In this document: one piece after another, positions 7,462-15,552 of the stretch
How the letters are laid out: each line of letters starts with the position of its first letter
Position numbering within the stretch: position 1 is the first letter of the stretch
NCBI GenBank assembly: GCA_937901965.1
Contig: CALGSW010000007.1
Location: forward strand, 1 to 64,000
Source: an uncultured Bacteroidota bacterium
Lineage (GTDB): Bacteria; Bacteroidota; Bacteroidia; Bacteroidales; UBA932
Direction: 5' to 3'
Length of the DNA stretch: 64,000 bases
Notes under the pieces: model-generated
The model's input: only the letters and a program-made list of their open reading frames with translations
Database searches by the model: none
What the model was told of the DNA's origin: nothing
Made by a program: the position numbers and the translations under genes

Positions 7462-8349
7462 CTATTTTGTGTAAACCAGAATGGCATTTGCCACCTTCCG
7501 TTCACCTTTGTTGTCAAATGTTTTGTTATCCGTTGGGTGGTTAACTACCCCATTGTCAGATGCGCCTTCTATATACAAAGTAGTTGATCCCCCTCCGTCA
7601 AGGTTTATCGCATACTCTGCATCTAGCCATCGTAAAACACTCTGGAGTTCCTTAAGAGAGAGACCGGCCGCCTGCGGAGATCTTCCATCTGCAGTAATAA
7701 GCAGAATAGTTCCATCGGCTCTTTTCCCTATTGCCGTTCTGGGATGTCTTGTGGTGTAAAATGAGTCTGATGCCAGTTTAACATCCTCTCCGGCTACTAT
7801 TAGTATAGGGCCGGTAGTAAGAACCTCTTCTGCCTGAATATATTTTTCCCACTCCCTTAATACGTCGGCTTTAAGTATGAATAGCTCTCCATTGAAAATT
7901 GCAAGTGCTCCAAGCTGATGCATTGACCTTCCGCGAGAGGGCCAGGTATTTGGGGCAAGCTGGACGCCCTCTTTTCTTATGTAATCTACAGAGTTATAAT
8001 CTTCAGTATTGTAGCTGTTGTTGAATTTAAAAAATGAGCCGTTCAGGGCTACTTTTGCACCGGACTCAACAGCCATAGCACTGGTTTGTTTAAGTACAGG
8101 ACTTGCAAAAATCTCAATTCTCGCACCTGACTGAGGTTTAATCTCAACCACAGAGATAAATTGGTTTGAACCAAAAAGTTCACCTTTGTTTATGTGAATA
8201 TTTCTGTGTAATATTCCCTCTGAAACAGCTCTGCTGCTCCACGGAACATTTGAAAAAAATGATGAATCGGCAGAGAGAGGAGATACCTGTCCCCAAAAAG
8301 TCACAGAGAAAAATAAAGTGACAAATATTAATATAAATCTTCTGGCCAT
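7462..8349 (-). CDS. Secreted phosphodiester glycosidase (NAGPA/DUF2233 family)
   Basis: The NAGPA domain family hydrolyses phosphodiester-linked sugars; its animal member uncovers mannose-6-phosphate on lysosomal enzymes. This 295-residue version has an N-terminal signal sequence (about residues 1-20, ending FWGQ). It carries the family motifs RHPRTAIG, TADGR and NLDGGGSTTLYI in its second half, with the Asp-Gly-Gly-Gly turn at the active site. It should act in the periplasm or on the cell surface. Position between a Na/Pi symporter (2-base gap) and a GT4 gene (0-base gap) suggests a link to phosphate release from, or remodelling of, phosphoglycans. That link is inference. Confidence 0.85.
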   Translation of the reverse strand: MARRFILIFVTLFFSVTFWGQVSPLSADSSFFSNVPWSSRAVSEGILHRNIHINKGELFGSNQFISVVEIKPQSGARIEIFASPVLKQTSAMAVESGAKVALNGSFFKFNNSYNTEDYNSVDYIRKEGVQLAPNTWPSRGRSMHQLGALAIFNGELFILKADVLREWEKYIQAEEVLTTGPILIVAGEDVKLASDSFYTTRHPRTAIGKRADGTILLITADGRSPQAAGLSLKELQSVLRWLDAEYAINLDGGGSTTLYIEGASDNGVVNHPTDNKTFDNKGERKVANAILVYTK

Positions 8350-8351
8350 CT

Positions 8352-10037
8352 CTACTGAATTTCAATAATTGCCTCTGATACGTTAATCATATAGTCACCT
8401 GCTTTTTCACATTCTGCAACAATGTCCATATAATAGACACCTGTCTGGTAACCATATTTATTATTCTCAAGATTAAACAGGTGCTCTTCTTTGAGGATAT
8501 TTCTGTATTCATTGATCTGCTCCTCAGAATCAACAGCATTGGCAATTCCGTCAAGTTTTGTATATCCCAGATCAAGATTGAAAATCATGTTATCAAATGC
8601 TCTGTCCAACAGCATGAACATATGGTCCAGCTTTTCGCATACATCCTCTGAGAAATTCTTTTTATGAACACGAAGCCTGTTGAGGATTCTTGCAATGTTG
8701 TAACCCGAGTCTCCCAGACTCTCTATTTCGCTTATTATTTTATACATAGCCTGCAGCCTTCTGCCGCTCTCTTCACTAAGCTCTCCCTCAGATACATTGT
8801 TGAGATAATTTGCAATTTCAAGTTCAATCTTGTCTGTTATCTGCTCATAGTGCTCAATCTTCGCGTAAAGCTCATCAAACTTATCAGAATTACAAAGTCT
8901 CATAGCCTCTCGTGCGTACAAAAACTCCTGTTTTGCAAGTTTGGCAAAGTCAGTTATCTCCTCTTTTGCCTGAGATAGTGAAAGTTCTGCAGTACTTAGA
9001 ACACCTCCCTGGATGTATTTTAATCTGAAGACCTCCTCAGTCTCTTTGGTTTTAATAACATAGCTGACAAGCTTTACTATCTGTTTAGTGAAGCCCACCA
9101 ATAAGAGTGTATTGGTAATATTGAACAAAGTGTGAAGGAACGAAATTCCATAAAGGATAGCCTCTGAAGATTCGTACGGATTTAATCCAAAAACAGCGGT
9201 TGTAATCTTGGAAACCACGAACATTACGGGTTTGTACAGAGTAAGTACCCATATAACCCCAAAGACATTAAAGACGGTGTGTGCAAGCGCCGCCCTCCTT
9301 GCCGAGACGTTTGCCACAGCTGCAGCTATATTTGCAGTTATAGTTGTTCCTATATTCTCTCCAAGAACCATTGCAGCCGCCATCTCAAAAGGAATCCAGC
9401 CGTAACTGCTCATTACAAGCGTTAGAGCCATTGTTGCGCTGGATGACTGCATGACAACAGTTAGAAGTGTTCCCAAAAGAACAAATAATAGAATTGAGCC
9501 AAATCCGTAATTAGTCCATCCCTGGAGAAATTCAAAAACTTCAGGATTTGCCCTTAAATCCGGAACAGAGTCTTTCAGGAATGTAAGTCCCAGAAAGAGG
9601 AGAGAAAATCCTATAAGAAGCTCACCAACAGATTTTTTCTTCTTGGATTTGAACATCATCAGTGTAAATCCAACTCCTATCAGAGGAATTGATAGTGCCG
9701 AGATGTCAAATTTAAAACCTAAAAGAGATATAATCCATGCAGTAACAGTTGTGCCTATATTCGCACCCATTATCACTCCCACGGATTGTACAAGAGATAA
9801 AAGTCCTGCGTTGACAAAACTTACCACCATAACTGTGGTTGCACTTGATGACTGGATTATTGCTGTGATAAAGACACCTGTCAGGACTCTCTTTAACGAA
9901 TTTGATGTCATTGCAGCGAGTATGCCTCTCATCTTCTCACCTGCAACCTTCTGGAGGGCTCCGCTCATCAGGGTCATTCCATACAGGAACAGTCCCAGGG
10001 AACCTAATAGTTTTAGTATCTGAAATACTATATCCAT
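8352..10037 (-). CDS. Na/Pi cotransporter (NptA/YjbB type) with PhoU-like tail
   Basis: This 561-residue inner-membrane protein imports or exports phosphate with sodium. The N-terminal 320 residues contain the two inverted Na/Pi repeats, each with QSSSAT and G(A/E)NIGTT motifs. From about residue 340 a soluble helical PhoU-like domain follows, with many Glu/Lys heptads. The architecture and length fit the bacterial NptA group. It is the first gene of a three-gene minus-strand operon ending in a GT4 gene. A -7 element lies 27 bases upstream of its start. Confidence 0.95.
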   Translation of the reverse strand: MDIVFQILKLLGSLGLFLYGMTLMSGALQKVAGEKMRGILAAMTSNSLKRVLTGVFITAIIQSSSATTVMVVSFVNAGLLSLVQSVGVIMGANIGTTVTAWIISLLGFKFDISALSIPLIGVGFTLMMFKSKKKKSVGELLIGFSLLFLGLTFLKDSVPDLRANPEVFEFLQGWTNYGFGSILLFVLLGTLLTVVMQSSSATMALTLVMSSYGWIPFEMAAAMVLGENIGTTITANIAAAVANVSARRAALAHTVFNVFGVIWVLTLYKPVMFVVSKITTAVFGLNPYESSEAILYGISFLHTLFNITNTLLLVGFTKQIVKLVSYVIKTKETEEVFRLKYIQGGVLSTAELSLSQAKEEITDFAKLAKQEFLYAREAMRLCNSDKFDELYAKIEHYEQITDKIELEIANYLNNVSEGELSEESGRRLQAMYKIISEIESLGDSGYNIARILNRLRVHKKNFSEDVCEKLDHMFMLLDRAFDNMIFNLDLGYTKLDGIANAVDSEEQINEYRNILKEEHLFNLENNKYGYQTGVYYMDIVAECEKAGDYMINVSEAIIEIQ

Positions 10038-10063
10038 TGTTTAGGGGTATTAGTTTTCTGTCG

Positions 10064-10071
10064 CAAATATA
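10064..10071 (-). promoter_or_regulatory. -7 element of the Na/Pi symporter operon
   Basis: TATATTTG on the minus strand is an exact consensus match 26 bases before the ATG. A -33 element is not clear. Confidence 0.55.
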
Positions 10072-10113
10072 GCTCATAAAAATTTGTGTTTCATAAATCT
10101 GTCGCAATTTTCC

Positions 10114-10121
10114 TACCTTTG
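10114..10121 (+). promoter_or_regulatory. -7 element of the HEXXH outer-membrane protein gene
   Basis: TACCTTTG fits TAnnTTTG and lies 19 bases before ATG 10141. Together with 10064-10071 it makes a divergent promoter region of about 100 bases. Confidence 0.5.
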
Positions 10122-10140
10122 AGGCAGAAAAATTTTCCAG

Positions 10141-13023
10141 ATGAGCCGTACACTCAAGTCACTCCTTACTGTGATTCTTTTCATACTTGTCTCCCACCTA
10201 TCCTATTCTCAATTCTACTCAACAGGCAGCGACCCGGCACGCCTTAAGTGGAAAGAGATAAAGACAGACAGGTATTCTGTAATTTTTCCTGCTGAAACCG
10301 ACTCATTAGCCAGACGCTATGCACTCCTGTTAGAAAGAAGCGCAGATGCCGTTAACTCTCCCCTAAGAGCAAAACCCAGGAGAATTCCTGTTGTCCTGCA
10401 TCCGTACAATGTATATAGTAATGGCATGGTAAGCTGGGCACCCAGGAGGATGGAGCTCTATACAACACCGCCATCGTTCGGTAATTATTCAATGAACTGG
10501 GAGAAACAGCTTGTACTTCACGAAGGGAGGCACGTAGCCCAGATGACTATGTTTGAAAGGGGTATTTTCAAACCCTTGTCATGGTTAATAGGAGAGCAGG
10601 CTGTAGGATTGGGTGCCGGAATTTACATAAATAAATGGGCTCTTGAGGGGGATGCAGTTGTCTCGGAAACAGCTAATTCAAGCTCGGGAAGAGGCAGAAG
10701 TACTTCTCATCTTCTCTATTTCAAGGCTGCCTTTCTTGATGGAGATTACAGGAATATTCAGCAATGGGCGTTTGGATCATATAAAAATTATACTCCCGAT
10801 GAGTATAGTCTTGGCTATCTGCTTCTTTCCGGAATGAGTTTTCGCTCAGGAAACTATCATCTGATGGGCGATGTAATGAAATCGCTTGTCAATCAATTCT
10901 ATAATCCTTCAGGTTCATCAAGTGCATATCGTAAGGCTTCCGGATTGACTGTTTCTGAAAGTCTTAAGGCTTCAAATGTATTTATGACAGCCCAATGGAA
11001 AAAAGAGGACTCGCTAAGGGCCCCTTTTACTCATCAAACCTTTATCACACCTGTCTCGGACGATTATATATCATATACATCTCCAATGGTTACTCCGGAT
11101 GGAATATCTTATGCAGTTAAAACTGACCTTGATGAGGCATCAAGGCTGGTAAAGATTTTACCCGGAGGGGAAGAGAAAACCCTGCTTTTCCTTGGTTCAC
11201 TAAATGGCGAACCGGTGCTAAAAAAAGGGAAAGTATACTGGAGTGAAAAGATTCCTTCATTAAGGTGGGAGCACGAAAATTTTGCAGAGATTATTGAGTT
11301 TGATACATTTTCAGGTAAAACAAAAAGGCTTACCAAATATGCCCGTTATATGAACCCAGCTCTCTCCGCAGATGGGACAAAAATGGCAGTTGCCGAATAT
11401 CATCCGGAGGGAGGTAGCTCTCTTGTTCTGTTGAAAATGGATGGATTTGTTATATCGGGAAGCAAAAGGGCTCCGTTTAACGGACAGATAAAGGAATCGG
11501 TCTTCATTGGAGATAGAATATATTCAACAGTAATAACAGAAAAGGGTCTTGGTTTATACTCAACTGATATGAGTGCAAATCCATGGAGAGTTGAAATTGA
11601 AGACCAGCATCAGACAATTGAGAGCCTCTCTGATGAGAATAATTCGATTCTGTTTTCAAGCGACCTTGACGGAACAAACAACATTTACCATTATGATCCG
11701 CAAGCCAGATTCGTTAGGAAATTAACATCTGCAAAGCTTGCGGCCAGATCCCCTCAGTTCTGTAAACTGGATAACTCTATATTTTACTCAAGCTTTACAA
11801 AAAACGGATACAAAATTGTCAAAACTAATCTTGATTCTCTAATCTGGAAACCGGTCAGCTTTTCAAAGCCATTCCGCCACACACTTGCCGAGGAGCTCTC
11901 TCTTCAGTCGGGTTTCAATATTGATACAGTATCACTGGATGGAGCAAAAGATTTGAAGGTTCAACCATACCAAAGAGGGCTGCATCTGTTCAGAATTCAC
12001 TCATGGACGCCTCTTTATGTAAATACCGATATTTTAAATAATATATCATACGAGAATTTCTATAATGTTGTCTCTCCGGGAGCCTCCATATATTCTCAAA
12101 ATTCGCTCGGTACAGCAGAGGGTATGCTTGGTTACTCTTATCACGGAGGTTTTCACTCGGGCCATCTGAGATTTACTTACAGAGGATTCTACCCGGTTCT
12201 TGAATTCCGGGCAGACCTGAATGATCGCAACAGACAAAGGATTACACTTGTTGCCGGGGATCTCTTCAATCCGGAGATGGTTGCAGATACTATTCAGGGA
12301 GCTCCGTACCTGAGTGCCTCTCTGAGAACATACTTTCCGCTGAACTTCTCATCAGGAGCTTGGTCTAGGGGGCTTATACCCAAGATGGACTGGAGATACT
12401 CAAATGACTCATACTATTCATTCAGAGATGGTCGTTATCAGGATTATCAGCACTTAACATTCGGGATTCAGTACTATCAGGTACAAAGGATGGCTTTAAG
12501 AAACCTCTTCCCCAAATGGGGCTTTGGAGTAAATCTACAATACAATATTATGCCTTTTGCCGGAGAGAATTTTGGTTCTACATTATACTGGAATGCATAT
12601 GGTTATTTACCCGTGTTAATTAAGAATCAGGGACTGAGATTATCGTTTGCCTATCAAAAGCAATTCTACGAAGGAAAGAGATATCTCATGAGAAATCTGG
12701 CTGCCTCGCCACGGGGTTATAGTGCTCACTACAGTATAACATATACATCACTTTTCGCTGATTACGCTATTCCTGTTAACCTTGGGGATATTACAGTTTC
12801 TTGGCTCATATATCTTAAGAGGGCCAGAATCATTCCGTTTTTTGACTGGGCATACAGCAGGGGTATGAACGATTCTAAACATCTCTATTCCGGCGGCGCC
12901 GACCTTTTATTTGATTTCAATATCTTCAATATCCCTTTACCACTGACTGCCGGAGTCAGGTTTATTCGTACGGGAGAGTCGAGGAATATTTTTCAGTTTA
13001 TATTCACTACACCTTTATTATGA
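10141..13023 (+). CDS. Secreted HEXXH protein with TolB-like propeller and predicted outer-membrane barrel
   Basis: The 960-residue protein starts with a signal peptide (cleavage near SYSQ, residue 24). H127-E128-G-R-H131 is a zinc-metalloprotease HEXXH motif. E169 in the sequence WALEGDA is well placed as the third zinc ligand of a gluzincin. Residues of about 300-600 contain repeats such as MVTPDGISYAV and NPALSADGTKMAV, typical of TolB/WD40-like beta-propellers. The last 350 residues are rich in alternating aromatic strands and end FQFIFTT, as in outer-membrane beta-barrels. I recognise no characterised homologue. The role could be a surface or periplasmic peptidase. It overlaps pnuC by four bases. 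Confidence 0.72.
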   Translation: MSRTLKSLLTVILFILVSHLSYSQFYSTGSDPARLKWKEIKTDRYSVIFPAETDSLARRYALLLERSADAVNSPLRAKPRRIPVVLHPYNVYSNGMVSWAPRRMELYTTPPSFGNYSMNWEKQLVLHEGRHVAQMTMFERGIFKPLSWLIGEQAVGLGAGIYINKWALEGDAVVSETANSSSGRGRSTSHLLYFKAAFLDGDYRNIQQWAFGSYKNYTPDEYSLGYLLLSGMSFRSGNYHLMGDVMKSLVNQFYNPSGSSSAYRKASGLTVSESLKASNVFMTAQWKKEDSLRAPFTHQTFITPVSDDYISYTSPMVTPDGISYAVKTDLDEASRLVKILPGGEEKTLLFLGSLNGEPVLKKGKVYWSEKIPSLRWEHENFAEIIEFDTFSGKTKRLTKYARYMNPALSADGTKMAVAEYHPEGGSSLVLLKMDGFVISGSKRAPFNGQIKESVFIGDRIYSTVITEKGLGLYSTDMSANPWRVEIEDQHQTIESLSDENNSILFSSDLDGTNNIYHYDPQARFVRKLTSAKLAARSPQFCKLDNSIFYSSFTKNGYKIVKTNLDSLIWKPVSFSKPFRHTLAEELSLQSGFNIDTVSLDGAKDLKVQPYQRGLHLFRIHSWTPLYVNTDILNNISYENFYNVVSPGASIYSQNSLGTAEGMLGYSYHGGFHSGHLRFTYRGFYPVLEFRADLNDRNRQRITLVAGDLFNPEMVADTIQGAPYLSASLRTYFPLNFSSGAWSRGLIPKMDWRYSNDSYYSFRDGRYQDYQHLTFGIQYYQVQRMALRNLFPKWGFGVNLQYNIMPFAGENFGSTLYWNAYGYLPVLIKNQGLRLSFAYQKQFYEGKRYLMRNLAASPRGYSAHYSITYTSLFADYAIPVNLGDITVSWLIYLKRARIIPFFDWAYSRGMNDSKHLYSGGADLLFDFNIFNIPLPLTAGVRFIRTGESRNIFQFIFTTPLL

Positions 13024-13727
13024 TAAAGTTTAGCAAGATTAATACTTTAACATTTTTTGACTGGTTCCTTATACTAGGGGTTGTGGTCTCCAGCATAATT
13101 CATATGATTCTTACTGGAAGCTTTGATTTTATGGGATCTCTGGCTGGTGTTACAGGAGTAATTTGTGTTGTTCTGGTTGCAAAAGGTAATATCCTTAATT
13201 ATATTTTTGGTCTCATAAATGTCTCTCTTTATGCAATAATATCCTTTAAGGCTGAGCTATATGGAGATGCTGCCCTTAACGCTCTTTATTATCTGCCGAT
13301 GCAATTTATCGGATGGATTCTCTGGCTGAAGAAGAGGGAGAGTGAGGTCTCAGTTACAGTTGTGGCAAGAAGACTTAACCTGAAAGAGAGGATGATTTTG
13401 GGGATTATTTCAGTTGTACTGGTTCTTATAGTTTCATATATTCTTGATATAGCAGGAGACCCTCAGCCACTCAAGGATTCGGCTACCACAGTCCTCTCAG
13501 TTATCGCAATGTTCCTTATGGTTAAGACATTTATGGAACAATGGGTACTCTGGGTTACAGTAAACATTATAAGCATTGTAATGTGGGGGATTGCATACGC
13601 AAACGGTGTGGAGCACGCTTTACTGATGGTTATTATGTGGATATTTTACCTGGCTAACTCTGTCAACGGCTGGGTTAACTGGGTGCGGCTGGCTAGGACT
13701 CCGTCTCAGAATCAAAGTATCTCTTAA
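13020..13727 (+). CDS. pnuC: PnuC-family nicotinamide riboside/vitamin transporter
   Basis: PnuC proteins are facilitators that import nicotinamide riboside or related vitamins, which are trapped by phosphorylation inside the cell. This 235-residue protein has seven or eight hydrophobic segments and the family pattern NYIFGLINVSLYA followed by YLPMQFIGWILW. Substrate specificity (nicotinamide riboside, thiamine or riboflavin) cannot be read from the sequence, and no riboswitch is visible upstream. It overlaps the preceding outer-membrane protein gene by four bases (ATGA), so the two are probably co-expressed. Its 3' end overlaps that of uvrC by 35 bases on the opposite strand. Confidence 0.88.
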   Translation: MIKFSKINTLTFFDWFLILGVVVSSIIHMILTGSFDFMGSLAGVTGVICVVLVAKGNILNYIFGLINVSLYAIISFKAELYGDAALNALYYLPMQFIGWILWLKKRESEVSVTVVARRLNLKERMILGIISVVLVLIVSYILDIAGDPQPLKDSATTVLSVIAMFLMVKTFMEQWVLWVTVNIISIVMWGIAYANGVEHALLMVIMWIFYLANSVNGWVNWVRLARTPSQNQSIS

Positions 13728-15513
13728 TTATTCCGGCAACCCTTTGACCTGCAACTCTTCTTATTTCCTCTTCAGAAGCTGATCTTATTGATTGCATACT
13801 CTTAAAGTGAGACAGTAATTTTTGAAGGCTCTTTTCTCCTATCCCACTGATTTCAGATAGTTCAGACTCTATCTGGCCTTTGCTTCTTCGCTTTCTGTGA
13901 TGAGTAATGCCAAACCGATGTGCTTCATCACGCAATTGCATTATTATCCTGAGAGTTGAACTGTTTTTGTCAAGAAACAGAGGATGAGGATCTCCGGGTG
14001 TTATAAGCTCCTCTAGTCTTTTGGCAATGCCTACAATTCTTATTTTATCTTCAAGGCCAAGCTCCTGCAGAGCTTCGTAAGCGGCATTTACCTGCCCTCT
14101 TCCTCCGTCAATAACAATAAGTTGCGGCAAAGAGTTCCCCTCGTCCAGCATCCTTGAAAAGCGTCTGTTTACAACCTCTTTCATTGTAGCAAAATCATCC
14201 GCTCCCACCACCCTCTTGACATTAAAGTGTCTGTAATCCTTTTTGCTTGGAACGGCATTTCTGAATACCACACAGGCCGATACAGCATATTTCCCCTGGA
14301 TGTTTGAGTTGTCAAAACATTCAATGTGGTCCGGAGACTCAGTAAGTGATAAATCCTTTTTAATAGCCTCCAGTATCCTCTCTTTATGCTCATCGGGTCT
14401 GAGTATCTGCTCCTGTTTAATTTTTTCTATCTTGAAAATTCTTGCATTCTTTATACTTAGCTCAAGGAGATTTAGTTTATCTCCCCTCTTGGGCACATGA
14501 ATGACGGATGGGGTAAAATCTCCCTCCGGCAAATATTCCGTGAGAAGCTCCCCGGAAAGAGGTGCGAATCGTTCAGATATTGACATAATAAATCGCCCGA
14601 GTACATCCTCTTTTGCCTCATCAATAGGAATTTTGAGCTCTGCATTTAAAGATTGAATAACTGCACCATTTACAACTCTCATCCAGTTGCCAAATGCTAT
14701 ATTGTTCTCAAATACAAGAGAAAAAACATCTACGTTTGTGATATTTTGACTTACAACAAGAGATTTGCTGTAGTGTCTGTTAATAGTCTCAAGTCTCTCC
14801 TTTGCCTCCTGTGCATCCTCGTACCTAAGCTCGGAAGCAGCCAGGTTCATCTCTTGCCTTATCTCATTTTCAAGTGATGTTGTTTCACCTTTTAGAATGA
14901 GCTTAATCTTGTCTATCTGAGAGTTATAGTCTTCTTCTCTCTGAAGCCCTATGCAAGGAGCCTTGCACTTTCCAATATGAAATCTTAAACAAGGACGAAA
15001 TTTTTTTGATTTTATGTTTTCAGGTGACAAGATGAGCTTGCAATTCCTTATTTTGAATAAATTATCAATGATATCTATAAGAGAATAAGCGTGAGAAACA
15101 TTACTGTATGGACCAAAATAGAGAGACTTATCTTTTAGTAACTTACGTGTTAAAAACACTCTGGGATAATCTTCTCGCTTAATACAAATCCATGGATAGG
15201 TCTTTCCGTCTTTTAACATTACGTTATAACGTGGCTGGTATGTCTTTATTAAAGTATTCTCCAGCAAAAGCGCCTCTGCTTCACTCCCAACAACTGTGTG
15301 TTCAAGTGATTCAATCTTAGAAACCATAACCTTTGTTTTTGGTGTAAGTGTTTCAGAGGATTGAAAATACTGGGATACTCTGTTGCGCAGGTTTTTGGCC
15401 TTACCTACATAAATGACAGTACCATCCTTATTAAGAAAACGATATACCCCGGGAAGCAGTGGGAGAAGCTTCACCCTTTCTTTAAGCAGCTCACGATTAT
15501 CCAACGATTTCAT
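13693..15513 (-). CDS. uvrC: Excinuclease ABC subunit C
   Basis: UvrC makes the dual incisions in nucleotide excision repair after UvrAB finds the lesion. The 606-residue protein has the usual layout. An N-terminal GIY-YIG nuclease contains GVYRFLN and VIYVGKAKNL (residues 18-41), a UVR motif lies around residues 205-240, and the C-terminal RNase H-like nuclease contains the ECFDNSNIQG and VIDGGRGQ motifs. A helix-hairpin-helix (ISGIGEKSLQKLL) lies near the end. It is a single-gene unit, divergent from the acyltransferase gene, and converges on pnuC with a 35-base coding overlap. Confidence 0.98.
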   Translation of the reverse strand: MKSLDNRELLKERVKLLPLLPGVYRFLNKDGTVIYVGKAKNLRNRVSQYFQSSETLTPKTKVMVSKIESLEHTVVGSEAEALLLENTLIKTYQPRYNVMLKDGKTYPWICIKREDYPRVFLTRKLLKDKSLYFGPYSNVSHAYSLIDIIDNLFKIRNCKLILSPENIKSKKFRPCLRFHIGKCKAPCIGLQREEDYNSQIDKIKLILKGETTSLENEIRQEMNLAASELRYEDAQEAKERLETINRHYSKSLVVSQNITNVDVFSLVFENNIAFGNWMRVVNGAVIQSLNAELKIPIDEAKEDVLGRFIMSISERFAPLSGELLTEYLPEGDFTPSVIHVPKRGDKLNLLELSIKNARIFKIEKIKQEQILRPDEHKERILEAIKKDLSLTESPDHIECFDNSNIQGKYAVSACVVFRNAVPSKKDYRHFNVKRVVGADDFATMKEVVNRRFSRMLDEGNSLPQLIVIDGGRGQVNAAYEALQELGLEDKIRIVGIAKRLEELITPGDPHPLFLDKNSSTLRIIMQLRDEAHRFGITHHRKRRSKGQIESELSEISGIGEKSLQKLLSHFKSMQSIRSASEEEIRRVAGQRVAGIIKRYFDSETES

Positions 15514-15514
15514 G

Positions 15515-15544
15515 TTTGTAAAAGTAACAAATAAACTATATTTG
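15515..15544 (+). promoter_or_regulatory. Promoter of the OlsF-like acyltransferase gene
   Basis: TTTG (15515-15518) and TATATTTG (15537-15544) are 18 bases apart, an ideal spacing. The start codon lies eight bases downstream, so the transcript would have almost no leader. The promoter abuts the uvrC start on the other strand. Confidence 0.72.
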
Positions 15545-15552
15545 CAGAGGAT

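Noticed and set aside
10019..10140. Riboswitch upstream of the HEXXH-pnuC pair
   Set aside because: The leader after the -7 element is too short (about 20 bases) for a riboswitch, and no TPP or other conserved core was recognised.
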